From the NCBI RefSeq assembly GCF_025766255.1, contig NW_026516733.1:62001-126000 (forward strand): a stretch of 64,000 nt of DNA, given 5' to 3'. Of the stretch, positions 35,416 to 46,416 are shown one piece after another. Both the position numbers and the translations under genes were made by a program. The first letter of the stretch is position 1. Every line of letters starts with the position of its first letter. This stretch comes from Zychaea mexicana (Eukaryota; Mucoromycota; Mucoromycetes; Mucorales; Lichtheimiaceae). Below the pieces are notes generated by a model, which did not search any database, had not been told where the DNA came from, and saw only the letters and a program-made list of their open reading frames with translations.

Positions 35416-36664
35416 TCAAGAGATTCCACTAGGTGGCTGTAGCATGACATAGTTGGCCGGGAAAATGCCCACTGCACCATTCTCTAGACGACCTTGCCAC
35501 CAATCACTGGAATGGCCGGTGGCAGGATCCACCTTGGATGTGACAAAGATGGTCTGGCCTTGCCGCAAGTTCAACTCCATAGGTCCCTCTGCAACAAAAT
35601 CATGCATGACCGTTGCCAACTCCTCTTTGCCTTGCAATAACAATCGTCGCTGATTATATTCGCGTGCGCGCTGGAACAATTTGTAAAGTGCGTATGGGAG
35701 ACCCAAAAAGATAGCGAGAGCGAACAGAATAGATCGCTTGCGGCGGATGGGTTGTTGTTGTTGTTGTTGTTGTTCGCCTTCTTGACCTTCAGGACCTTCC
35801 AATTGTCGTTGTTGACCTTCTTGTTGAGGTGGTTGCTCCAAGAGTTCAGGTGGTATCTCTCGTCCAGTCAATCGATAAAACAACCGTTTGAACCATCGAA
35901 TCCATGCATAAATGCTAAACAAGTTGCCAAGATAATGCTGCAAATTTCCAAACTGTTCAGCAACACCGACCATGGCCATAAAACTGGAATGTGTTGCCAT
36001 GAAAGTCGAGTCCAACATTTGTGCGAATCCACCAAATGCACTGACAACTTGTGAAATGACTTCAAATGTAGCTCGTGTACTAGATTCCATGCCTCCTTGT
36101 TGGCCAAATTCGTCGCCTGGTCCGCCCATCATGCCACCACCACCAAAACGACTGTATGGGGACCCAAAGCCGCCTAATCCGCCATAGCTCCCGTAGCCAC
36201 CGTATCCGCCATAGGATGATCCGTAACCACCGTAACTCGAGCCGTAGCGACTGTATGGGCTGCTGTATGATCCGTATCCACCATAGCCTCCCATGGTGCT
36301 GCCATATCCTCCCATGGTGCTGCCGTATCCTCCCATGGTGCTGCCGTATCCTCCCAAGGTGCTGCCGTAACCCCCCATTCCCCCAACTAATATATTGTTT
36401 TAATACCCGTCTGTTAACTAACGTTATATAAAACAGAAGCAATCGTATGCAGTAATATATGTATCTTTACTTACCTCCTCCATAACCGGTTGTGCTTGCC
36501 ATGGCCGATGGCCGATTAGGTACAGCGGGGGAATTGACAGAAGAAGTAAGATCAGTCGTTATTGAAGATGCAGGAGCACCGCCACTGAGTGCTGAAGTGG
36601 CCGAAGTTGTTGTTGAAGCTGCTGTCGTCCCTCCTGTTTCCCAAGGTTTTGGAGGACTAGGCAT
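35416..36664 (-). CDS. PEX13: Peroxisomal membrane docking protein Pex13
   Basis: Two exons, 36664-36475 and 36386-35416, joined GGYGGG-VGGMGGYG, giving 386 residues. The N-terminus MPSPPKPWE is the characteristic Pex13 start. A Tyr/Gly/Ser-rich region follows (repeated GGYGSTM and GSYGG units). Then the conserved membrane region (FEVISQVVSAFGGFAQMLDS, LGNLFSIYAWIRWFKRLFY) and a second hydrophobic stretch (SILFALAIFLGLPYALYKLF). A C-terminal SH3 domain occupies about residues 320-378 (MHDFVAEGPMELNLRQGQ, SDWWQGR, GIFPANYV). Pex13 is part of the peroxisomal matrix-protein import docking complex, where the SH3 domain contacts Pex14 and Pex5. The 21-bp tandem repeat in the YG-rich part is listed separately. 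Confidence 0.95.
36281..36381 (-). repeat. 21-bp in-frame minisatellite in PEX13
   Basis: Four to five near-identical 21-bp units (plus-strand CCTCCCATGGTGCTGCCGTAT and variants) encode GGYGSTM/L heptads at the start of exon 2. The copies differ by single bases, so copy number may vary between strains. Confidence 0.85.
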
Positions 36665-37054
36665 AATAATTTAGACGAACGAAAAGTTCAGAGTAGAGTG
36701 TTTCTTTGTAAAATAAAAGGAAGGTATATTTTACCCCGCATCTGCATTCTCATTTTGTCAGCACAAATTCGATACTTCCGTATCCTAAATCTGGTAATAA
36801 AGTTGAGTTTAAGCATGCGAGAAAAAAAAAGTACACATGGTGGAAAGAAATTCCTTCATATCACAAATTAGCCGCGTAACAACAAGTAAATAAAGCCGTT
36901 GCTCAACGACTGAATTACCGGTTACTGGACGATGTCTCATACAGTTGCTTTAGGGAGGAGAAAAAGAGGGGATAGAGTGGCGGTGAAGGCAATGACGAAC
37001 CTTCACTTGTATACAACAATTCATTTCTGGAAACACTGTACCCACATAGCACAC

Positions 37055-37892
37055 TTAGTATGATATATAAAGCCATGCTGCAACGAAGAAACAAAGCTGA
37101 TACGACAACCAATAAGCATCTCCGCTGGGAGGACCAGAAGAACCGTACATACTCTTCATAACAGTGATGGTGATGGCTTTACATGATAAAGTTGAAGGGA
37201 AATTTTCCATGACGGAAACAGTGATATCCTCGACGCACCATAATTCTACACTTTTGAGAGATGCAGTACGTGCGGATTGTCTAAGCGCCCTCCGACTGTA
37301 CCAAGTGTGACCTATTTTAGAGGCGATGAGCCGTTGTTGCTGTTGTTTTCTCCCAATGATCAAAAAAAGCTGGTCATCGTTCCATCACAGATGTATCTTG
37401 CCTCGGTGAGACTGATTGTATGGAGCGTAGAGTTCAGGTAATGTATAATCGTCAACAACGCTGCTACGGAAACAGGGTGATAGTTTCGCAGGTTATATCA
37501 GCTAAGCGACGACGACCAAGGATACCGAACGACACGTGCCGGAGCTGATTTCGGAAGCGGTGGCGTATAATGAAAAGTTTGGTGGATCGATACTTGTTGC
37601 TGTCTACCACCAATACACGAGGGTTCAGACAAAGATCAGCAACACGCTCTAAAGCATGACCTGGAAGGTAGGGTACGATGATTTATAGCGTTAGAAGCGT
37701 CGTTGTCGGTTCAGTAGGTGGAGAAAACGAGGAATCGAAAAAGTCAAATATGTCCAAAGTGTAATAGTCCAGGCATGTTAAGCTTTTGCACTTTGAAATG
37801 ACAGAAATCAGTGAAAAAAGTATGGATGCTTTTGATATAGTTGGGCTGAAGGTTCGATACAGCAGGTATGCCAGGATACATGTTGACATCAC
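37055..37892 (-). pseudogene. Unrecognised decayed gene of about 280 codons
   Basis: On the minus strand three adjacent open segments read as one protein-like sequence. SLTCLDYYTLDIFDFFD runs up to a TAA at 37,683. IIVPYLPGHALERVADL through RRRLADITCETITLFP runs to a TAG at 37,464. After a one-base frame change, SVVDDYTLPELYAPYNQSH runs to a TGA at 37,385. Then NDDQLFLIIGRKQQQQRL, KIGHTWYSRRALRQ and SVELWCVEDITVSVMENF run to the terminal TAA at 37,055. Composition and continuity argue for a real former gene with three stops and one frameshift. I do not recognise the family. It lies between PEX13 and the reticulon gene. Confidence 0.5.
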
Positions 37893-38660
37893 GCGTTATT
37901 GTGCAATCTAAGGATACGAATAATTTTTTTGAGTTATAACAGAGATGTATTCAAATTCGCGTTTCCTTCCTTACCCTTATTTTTTTCCTGTCTATGTCTA
38001 TATGTAAACGTTTACTACTGACCAAAGCCGGCCAGCAAGAGTACCTTCGTGAACGAACAGATACTATATGTATGCATTCGTCTATAATAAAACTTCAAAT
38101 CATGTTGCTAACAAGTTGTTGAAGAAGGCGTTGCTGTAACGGTGGCTCTCTTTACCCGGGAATCGTATTGATTGGTTGTTGTTTCTACGATATTTTGTTC
38201 ATAATGGTTTCAAGTAAAAAATTATCGGCGAAGTACACATGATGTATGCTCAACTTAGCTCCGACCTACAAGTAGCGAACTTGGATCCAACTGATGTGGC
38301 GTTGCTGATATCTTGAGGCTAAATAAAAGTACTAATTGATGTACACAGTATATATACGTAGTGATAACTTGAAGAGTGATAAGCATCTAATTTCAAAGGA
38401 AGACGAAGTAGGTGCTGCCGCAGTTACAGAGTAGATATATGATGCGTTACTCTGTGTGTAACTCTACGTAACCTATGCTTCATGATTCACCAGCTTCAGA
38501 CAACTCTGCCCTATCTGGCACAACTTAAAAAAATTACATCATGATGATGCTCACGGCGTGTGTATACATGTGCAAAGTGTGGCAACAAGTAGTTTTTTTT
38601 ATTACGGTTGTATTACGAATTATGTACAGAGTTCTTTTTCAAAGTTCATCGCTCTCACTT
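37893..38660. other. Intergenic region
   Basis: No supported gene. The hydrophobic plus-strand frame at 38,541-38,768 overlaps the 3' end of the reticulon gene antisense and has no independent support. Confidence 0.5.
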
Positions 38661-39940
38661 TTACTCTTCCTTTTTAGCAGCTACAGATGTGTTGGACATG
38701 GAGTTCTTTGCATCAGTACCAGTAGTATGAGCTTTGGCGAAATAAGCTCTGGTTTTTGCATAAGCTGAACCCATGTTATCGTTCATGTATGACTGGGCGT
38801 TGTTCATCTGTTCCTTCAAAATAGCTTCTCCTTGCATCAAGTGCGAATCCACGATGCCTTTGTTGGACATGTACAAGCGAGGGAAAATGAAGGCTGAAAT
38901 GACAAAGAAAAGGATAATGGTGCGGCTTGACATGTGTGCTGAAATGGCCCAGGTCACGTAAAAGATGGCAAACCACTACATTTTACGTAATCTATCATTT
39001 AGTCAATCATAGCGACATCAACAGTGTGCGTGAAGAACACGAGTAGATATCAGTAATTACCTTCAAGCTGGTCATGGAATCTTCGATAAAGACAATGCGA
39101 GCAAGTGCACGGATGATGGTCTCAGCAATATCGACACCCAATGAGCTGTAGTGATGGACCAAACGCTTGTCGACCGTAGTCAACTGCTCCTTGTTACCAA
39201 TGACACCTCTGAAAGACATGCATTAGCAATTACTACTCTTTTTTTTTGCGCAAGCAATAATTAAAAAGCGACTCATACCGATAAGGATGGACAACTTCAC
39301 TGCCTTCAGAAAAGACCTTTTGAGTCTGGGTCACAAATGTGACATAGATGAGATTCAACCCGATGGCGACAGTCAACAATGCAGCACCGAGTTGGAGCAA
39401 AGAATACGAACGGGTCAGCATGATTGAGCTGACAATAATGGCCAACGTAGCGCCGGAACGAACTGGGTTTTTCCATTGCAAAACGTCATAAACATCACGT
39501 TCTATACGACGGGTAACATCGTTACGTTGCATATCTAACAACCCATTTTTTAAGCATTGATGCTTTACTCTTTTGAAGTAAACCTCAAATGTAAAGGAAA
39601 AAATGTATATACCAATAGAGCTCTTATCCGTCATCATTTCATTTTGGGTGCCAACAGTCTTTTGTTGACTTGCCAAAGTAGTAGACGGAGCAGTGGAAGT
39701 TTTGTTTGTGTTGTTGTCCTTCATTGTTGATGATGGGAGGTCATCGACACCCGTTTTGCCAGCGCCAGCAGCATCATGCGTCTTGGCCGTGTTATGGCTG
39801 AATGGTTTGGCGGACCGTACGCTGGTAGGTTCGGTGTCGTTCATTTTGTTATCGTCCAGATCGGCAAGCACTGAGGATTTTCTTTTGTGGCCGTTTTCTT
39901 CGGGTGGAGTAACAGGTCGACGAGTATAATCAGTATCCAT
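38661..39940 (-). CDS. Reticulon-like ER-shaping protein
   Basis: Four exons (39940-39613, 39534-39279, 39208-39061, 38975-38661) with canonical GT-AG introns of 70-85 nt give 348 residues. The first about 110 residues are disordered and polar. The reticulon homology domain starts at VYDVLQWKNPVRSGATLAI, the W..P..S signature. It has two long hydrophobic hairpins (SGATLAIIVSSIMLTRS with LGAALLTVAIGLNLIYV, and WFAIFYVTWAISAHMSS with TIILFFVISAFIFPRLY), separated by a soluble loop containing RALARIVFIEDSMTSLK. Reticulons insert wedge-like into the ER membrane to form tubules. A TATA-like stretch (ATTTATATATATATC on the minus strand) lies about 60-70 bases upstream of the ATG. Confidence 0.9.
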
Positions 39941-39994
39941 TTTCAATATAAAAAAAAAGAAAAGACCGGAACCTTTATAGCGAGGGGGGCTTGT

Positions 39995-40012
39995 CGTGAT
40001 ATATATATAAAT
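39995..40012 (-). promoter_or_regulatory. TATA-like element upstream of the reticulon gene
   Basis: The minus strand reads ATTTATATATATATC, 55-72 bases before the start codon at 39,940. The position is reasonable for a core promoter. Assignment is by sequence and position only. Confidence 0.35.
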
Positions 40013-40229
40013 CGTTAATGAAAGACAGAAACGGGTAAGGCCAGGAATTGGAGTATAAGCGGGGGTAATGCGATACAATTTGAATGCAAGGGTTTGAGGT
40101 GCGGCACCATTACAGACAACTCGAATAAATAATGACAATGGTGATGATGTAACACCATCATATGTGCATGATTGATTGGCTATCATTACAAGGGTTATCC
40201 TAGCTAGTTGTGTTGGCGGTATTTTTAGA

Positions 40230-41702
40230 TTATACCCAAATGCCAATGACAGCCATGACAGCTGCACCAGCATACATGGAAAGAAAAGACCCCACTTTGG
40301 TAGATCGACGCATCTTTTTAAACCGATCATCAAAAATCATTTCGCTTGCCAACAAGTTGACCAATCCCACATAGATCAAGATACCAGACGAGACCGCGTC
40401 AAAAATGCCTTGTGCCAATAATGCAGCGGCAGAATTGCCGTTGTAGGAAGAGGAAATACCCACGCCAATGGCTGCACCTACTGGCGTCGTCCAAGCGAAA
40501 AATAAGGCCATGCCAAGCGCTCTTTTGCAATTGATCATGTTGACTTCTGCTATCCGTGCGCCCAAAGCAAATCCTTCAAAAAATTGATGGAAGCATAGTG
40601 CAATCATAAGGCCGGAAAACTCGTCTTGTCCAGTGACACCCAAGGTTATTCCGATGATTACCGAGTGTGTCAAGATGCCGAATTCTAGTACGACCGTGCT
40701 GAGCCATCGCTTGGTATCGTTCATGGATTCGCCCTTGGTTGTGGAGTCCCACGCAGTGCGGTCGTGTGCAGGACATGAGGTGAATGTTGGCTCTAATTTT
40801 TCGTCTTGTATCGTTGCCCGCCGACCATGAACATAATAGTTTTCGTTGGCCACTGACTCGTCCACCATGGTTACTTGTGAGCGCGGCCGGCCGTTCTCGT
40901 CGTTAGTATTGTTGTTGTTACTGTCAATATTTTCGTCGTCGTGTCCGACAGCAGGATGGGTGTCAATGATGTCGTGCGTGCATTGATATGGTGGTTGTGG
41001 GGTTTCAGGAATCATTGTATTATGGGCGGTTATGACTGGGTCGTTGTTTGTTGGATCATGGTGTGAGCGTAATGTGCTAGTTTGATGCAAACCGTCAAAA
41101 CGGTGCTCGAGTTGCGTGGTTGCCAAGTATTCAATCAATTGCATAGCAAGAATAGCACACATGGCGAACAGCATGGCAAATGAAGGATATTTCTCATGCC
41201 ATACATCCCCAAGACACGGTGAGGCGAGCTTTTCAGTCGCGGGTTGAAGCATGTGAATTAATGCGGTGGCAATGATAACGCCAACGCCGAAAGATTTGCC
41301 TTTTTGTCATTGGTATTAGCGAAACCAACGATTTCGTGCAATGCATTATCATCATTGCATATACAGCAAAAAGAATGAAAGAACGACATACCGAATGTGA
41401 TAACACGTGGTGGTATTCCAAAAGCAGGGACGAATTTAGACGCGATGGGTATCAGTACGCCAAAGCTGGAGACGGCAAAAATAATGAATATGGCTGCTAT
41501 ATGGACGGGGCGATTGTACGATGACAATGCTTCTGCTGAGCATGACTGTGCGTCGTCCGCGTCTGGTCAAATGATTACATTTATACTTTTTTGTAAGTTT
41601 GTGCCTTTCTTTTCTAGTTCTCTTTGTGGAATGACTTTTACCAGACGACACGGTCATCGCAAAGACCACCCATATCAGCAACAGAGGCAATGGCCAAATC
41701 AT
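40230..41702 (-). CDS. ZIP-family zinc/iron transporter
   Basis: Three exons (41702-41642, 41562-41392, 41299-40230) with canonical introns join in frame to 433 residues. Exon 1 encodes a signal-peptide-like start (MIWPLPLLLIWVVFAM). TM1 is PVHIAAIFIIFAVSSFGVLI, and TM2 is KSFGVGVIIATALIHML. A long variable loop with scattered His (DTHPAVGHDDEN) lies between TM3 and TM4. The ZIP metal-binding motifs are present in TM4 (LTHSVIIGITLGV) and TM5 (CFHQFFEGFALG). The C-terminus ends in TM8 (YAGAAVMAVIGIWV). ZIP proteins bring Zn2+ or Fe2+ into the cytosol from outside or from organelles. Metal specificity cannot be told from the sequence. It lies 290 bases upstream of the reticulon gene, in tandem. 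Confidence 0.92.
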
Positions 41703-42472
41703 TAAAAAATGGAAAAAGAGACCGGAACAAAAAAATGCGACTAGTTCGAACTGATAAAGTAAAATGTCAATACAAGCAAACAAAGTATTACATTTGGAAC
41801 ATTGTTAGCCACCTTGGCGATGGCGTCAAATTTACCCCAGCCTCCCTCCTCAATATAGAATTTACTATGCGCGGAAATATCGCCACTTTTAAATTGACAT
41901 CATGGAATAACAAACAACGCTTTTTGTCAGTGGGAGATCATAAGCCTTGGTTATCCTCACAGTGAAGGCGATTGGCAAAAGTAATAGTAATAGTTGCTAT
42001 AAATGAAACATGCTTATAATTATAAGGTTAGTTGAAATCGGTGGTTTCTAGTCACATCTTGGAAAACACTCTAGTCATGTAAAGTGCCTGACGATATTCG
42101 CTTAGATACTGTTGGACGTAGCAACTGAATCTGCTACGACAACCTGGATGCGCATCAAGCAAAAGTAATCAGTGTCGATCTAGGCCTTGTTATATCGGGG
42201 ATGTCTCAAATCAACTCAATGACAAAAAGACCGACGCAGGTGTAGTTCAATCTTTTTAGAGTTGCAGCATGAGCGCCCTCACTTTGACAATCAAAAGAAC
42301 TGCCCGTGTTGCACAAAGATTAATAACCATTCTCATTAAAAGACATGATATATGAGCAAGTTCATAAACTACATAAGCACGAGACATACCTTTTTACTCT
42401 TTTCCTCTTCTTCCCCGACCGATCGAATATTCTCCAGAAAGAATAAGACGTGTATATAAACCATCTAGCTAA
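41703..42472. other. Divergent promoter region
   Basis: Shared upstream region of the ZIP transporter (-) and the 42,473 gene (+). The plus-strand frame at 41,624-41,965 runs through the ZIP exon 1 and has no other support. CT-rich stretches precede the 42,473 start. Confidence 0.5.
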
Positions 42473-43435
42473 ATGGTAACTACAGTAGAAACTACCACAC
42501 AATCAGTACGTACTGAAGCTGTCGAAGCACCAGCACTGTCACCTCCACTTGCCAGCAGCAATACCAATCATATCGGCTTTACTGAATTTCGACTTGATCC
42601 ACTCGATGCTCATGCCACACCACCTCATCAACTACGCGAATCATGTCGAACATTCACCTTGAATCTCGAACCTACCCCCGGCACACCCCTTGCACAATCG
42701 TTTAAAAAGTTTCAGGACTGTTCATATTCGACAAGTGGACCGAATCGTGCTCACGACACTACACCCCATATCTCCATACTCGGCAAAGTAACAATCACAC
42801 GAGGCGATCAGTCGCAATGGCGTACTGCTGACCGGCTCCATCAAATTATCAGCCAACAAGTACAGTTACTCGATATGTTGACAGCACCAATTTTTGGCGG
42901 TTATCAGACCATTTCCAAACCTACACGCGCACTCGTCATGCATGTCCATGTCGATGCTGATTTTGCTAAACTCGCTCGTTCTATCCATCGACTCATGACG
43001 CCCGAACAAGGTGTCAATTTCCAAACCATCCCACCCATGAACCGTATCTATCTTGCCTACGACATTTTACATTCTTTATCCCCCACAACGCTGTCCAAGT
43101 TGAATACCTTAGCCAAGGAGACTATCGTTGTCGATGATTGGGTGTTGCACGGACAAGATTGGCAGCTGTCGTTGTATGAAGTCATCCTTGAAAGTCGCGT
43201 AAAAGGCATACAGCAGCAGGCAGTCTTGATAGATTCGTGGCAACTTAACAAGCCTCAAAGCAATACTGCACCCTCGACACCCTGGTTGTCAAAGTCATTA
43301 CGCGTCAAACTTGCAGTCTTGTCAACACGTTGTTTTGGACCACGGCCCTCTGCTTCTACTTCTACTTCCTCGGCATCTGCAAATCTTGTCAGCAATAGTA
43401 GTACTAATGAGAACGAGATAGAATCACGTTCGTGA
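42473..43435 (+). CDS. Intronless protein, possible 2H-phosphoesterase-like fold
   Basis: A single 320-residue ORF starting AAATGG. The core is hydrophobic and globular (TFTLNLEPTPGTPL, HISILGKVTI, LLDMLTAPIFGGYQ, RALVMHVHVDADFAKLA, IYLAYDILHSLS, DWQLSLYEVIL). The N- and C-termini are Ser/Thr-rich and disordered. PHISIL resembles the first HxS/T motif of 2H phosphoesterases and WQLSLYEV sits where the second (HLTLY) would be, but the second His is missing. The assignment is therefore tentative and catalysis doubtful. The coding reality is well supported by length, composition and fit between neighbours. Confidence 0.75.
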   Translation: MVTTVETTTQSVRTEAVEAPALSPPLASSNTNHIGFTEFRLDPLDAHATPPHQLRESCRTFTLNLEPTPGTPLAQSFKKFQDCSYSTSGPNRAHDTTPHISILGKVTITRGDQSQWRTADRLHQIISQQVQLLDMLTAPIFGGYQTISKPTRALVMHVHVDADFAKLARSIHRLMTPEQGVNFQTIPPMNRIYLAYDILHSLSPTTLSKLNTLAKETIVVDDWVLHGQDWQLSLYEVILESRVKGIQQQAVLIDSWQLNKPQSNTAPSTPWLSKSLRVKLAVLSTRCFGPRPSASTSTSSASANLVSNSSTNENEIESRS

Positions 43436-43835
43436 CATATGCATTTTGTATACCACTATCGTAAACCTCCTCTTCCATACATCCTCCTCCATTCTCTCCT
43501 CTATCACTGATTATGTAAAAGCAAATGCACTATCCCAACATATTTTTCTACCCATCAATCTTCATATCCAAAAAAAAAAAATTCAAGCCATTCGAGTCGA
43601 TTTTATCGTAAAAAGATGCATGGTGTTGTTGTTTTTTGCCAGAACGTATGGGGCTTTTTTTCAGTCTGTTGCGTCTTGGTGATATATATGTATATGTGTT
43701 GCGAGTTAAAAGAAAGGAATAAAAGAGAAAAGGCGCGTGATGTGGTGTGTTGTACGTGTGCTTGCGCGTGTGTGTTTGTGTGCGGTTTTGTTCTTTGAGA
43801 GGGCGTACGTATATATACCTACGTCAAAGCTCACT

Positions 43836-44365
43836 CTACTGCTCCATTTCCGTATCCTCGTCCACCCCGCGAATATACAAAACGTTGTTACATCTAAAAA
43901 AAACCAGGTACTCTCAAATTAGAAGCTGTCACGGTGATTTACAACCACACAACACAGCATACCTGATCAACACTTCGCCCAAAGTGCCTGTTGAAACACC
44001 GTCTTTGAATTCTTCAGTGTTGGCCAACTATTATTTTTTATAAGAAAAAAAATTAATGGATCCACTCACGAATGGCTGCTCATTGCTGATTTGAAAGTTA
44101 ATTGTTTATTACTTGAAGATTCATGTAGCCATCAACAGACACGAGGTAACCCTTGTATTCGCCACCCCATTTGAGCTTGACGATCACAGGCTTTCCCGTA
44201 AGATCATTGAGAAATGGTTTTGGGTTTACGGGAACAAACTACGCAAAAAAAAATTAGACCAGTATTTTTTTTAAAAAATTCTAACACTGAAAAGCAAAGA
44301 GACATCGCGTGCAGTGTTTATATGGGAATAGCATAAGAAAAAGGAGGAATGCTTACTGCGGCCAT
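43836..44365 (-). CDS. Small nuclear ribonucleoprotein SmF
   Basis: Four exons (44365-44357, 44238-44113, 44027-43963, 43893-43836), all with GT-AG introns, give 85 residues. The sequence carries the SmF core almost intact: [60 protein letters not shown] and [15 protein letters not shown]. Sm1 (with the DGYMN loop) and Sm2 ([11 protein letters not shown]) motifs are both present. SmF is one of seven Sm proteins that form the ring on U1, U2, U4 and U5 snRNAs, needed for spliceosome assembly. The first exon encodes only MAA, and none of the four exons exceeds 126 nt, so ORF-based gene calling misses this gene. Confidence 0.95.
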
Positions 44366-46416
44366 GATTTGTTAAAAAGTGGGAATCGATGAACGGAGTC
44401 GACAAACGAACGCGAAGCCCAATACTTTGAAAGCTCAAACGTCGGAGGTGACTGAGCTTAGAGTGATAAAGACGTCACTAACTGCCAAATCTAGAGCACA
44501 AATGAATACAGGGTCTAGAGTGTGATAGTGGCTACAAGTTCTTATCCTATCCGTCAAAACCAGAGATCTTTGAGCAACCGCTTGTACCGTTCAATTGATT
44601 AATGTACAATGAATCATATGGAAGCGGTTATAGAGTACATTAATACATTTGTCAAAAAGACAAGTAGCAAATAGGTGAGAAAAAACCATTGATTGTACAT
44701 TTTTTGATCCTGTTATGTATAACCCGTTCATGCATAACAAAATAATACTGAGTGGGTACAATTTGGGATTGCAGAGATACAGCCACAGGTTTTCTTAAGG
44801 GAAAATGAAATCAGACTTAGCATGAGCATTCACACCTCCGTGCGTTGCGAAGACGAGCTGAGGTGATCAGAGCATCGTGAGGAAAAAGTGTCGTGCATGT
44901 AGAGTAGTGCGTGTAAAACGGAGAGCAAAACTCACCAGTCAACGCACTATTGATGGTTCTTCTCAGGATATGACTTGCTTTGCTCAGTTGGTGTAGAAAG
45001 ATCGACGAAAAGGCGGTAGAACTAGTCTGTCCTTTGCAATGATGGATGATACTGATGTAAGCAGATTGATGTGTATCCTTTACGTGCATCACGGTTGCTT
45101 GTGGTGCATTGCTTTTTACTGTTGACTTGGGCACTGGCGGTTATTGCATTTTTAATGCTGTTGACTGAATGTATCTTTCCGTCTGGCATATAGAGATGCT
45201 TCTTGATATACAAGACTGGTCGAAAGAGAAGAGTGACTCGTTAGCTAATACAAATGTTCACCGCTATTTGATACGTTAAATGGCCCATACATACCTTTCA
45301 CTCGACATTATTTTTATAAAATATGTTTACTTCTCTTTGTGTGCGCGATCAGCAGATGAGACAATTCGTACTATGAAATTGATGCCGCATTGGACATTAC
45401 GAAACATGATAAGGATGGTGGCAAACCAGTATTTTTGATGTTGAACGATATGTAGTAGGTTGTTAGTATTACCTAGTGAACTACCAGTATAAACGAAATC
45501 GCTGTACTGGTATCTTACCGTACAAAATCGCTCATATTTTCGAGTTGTCTTACATTATTCCTATGAGATACCGGTGAGAAATCATACAAACAATTATGGC
45601 TTGCGATAGCTCGTATACCTACGGCTTTTATAAACATTTAAAGCCCCTGATTTATATCTATTATCCACTGCTCTGGCATTACACTACTTTTTCGGGTCAT
45701 ATCCACGAAGTGCAACTACGATGGTGAGCAATAGCGAAGGTATCTTGAGTTTGTGTATTTTATATTGGCCAGATTTATAGAGCAATTATACATGCAGATA
45801 TCTTCCTTAACTTCAAACACCATTTGCTGGTTTTTCCCAGAAGATTTGAGCCCAACCTCCTTGGGCAGCAGTGTATGAAGTGGATAATGCTCACCAAAAG
45901 GGCCTTTTATTATTGTATATCATCCTATATAACTCTTATAAGGTAGAGCTATATGTTCTAGCGCACCGTATACTACGCTTACACTATGAATGATGCCATT
46001 ATATTTTACATCAGTCTCTAGTATTTAATTATCAGGTTTTTTTCCGACTAATGACAGAGAGGAATCATACTGCTATTAGTAACTCGTATGGCGTCGACTT
46101 GATATAGTACCATCACGCCTAGCCTCCAGAAAAGTGCTGGTTTTCTTATTATTGCGGATATACACTCCAAACAACGTGTAACGGGCGTTTCTTTATAGTA
46201 CATACAAGGCTTCTTTATATCGGTAAGGGAACCCCTTCTATTTCTGACTATATAATCGTGTGACCCTTCTAGCAATAATACCTGTGATGTTGTTGCTATT
46301 GCTATGATAGGAGTGCGACGAAAATGAGCAGAGAGAAACTGACACAGTTCCACTAAAAACGGAATTCCTCTCACGTTACTCCTTTCTTCACCCCCCTCTT
46401 TTCTACCTTTTTACCC
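44366..46416. other. Two-kilobase intergenic region
   Basis: No gene is supported. Minus-strand frames at 44,817-45,134 and 46,048-46,374 have no domain, no splice continuity and atypical composition. The second overlaps the likely promoter of the F-box gene. Confidence 0.5.

Noticed and set aside
36080..36442. Overlapping 120- and 70-codon frames in the PEX13 repeat
   Set aside because: Shadows of the 21-bp minisatellite. The in-frame Pex13 sequence explains the region fully.
46048..46374. Minus-strand 108-codon ORF upstream of the F-box gene
   Set aside because: It occupies the likely promoter, has no domain and lacks any conserved feature.
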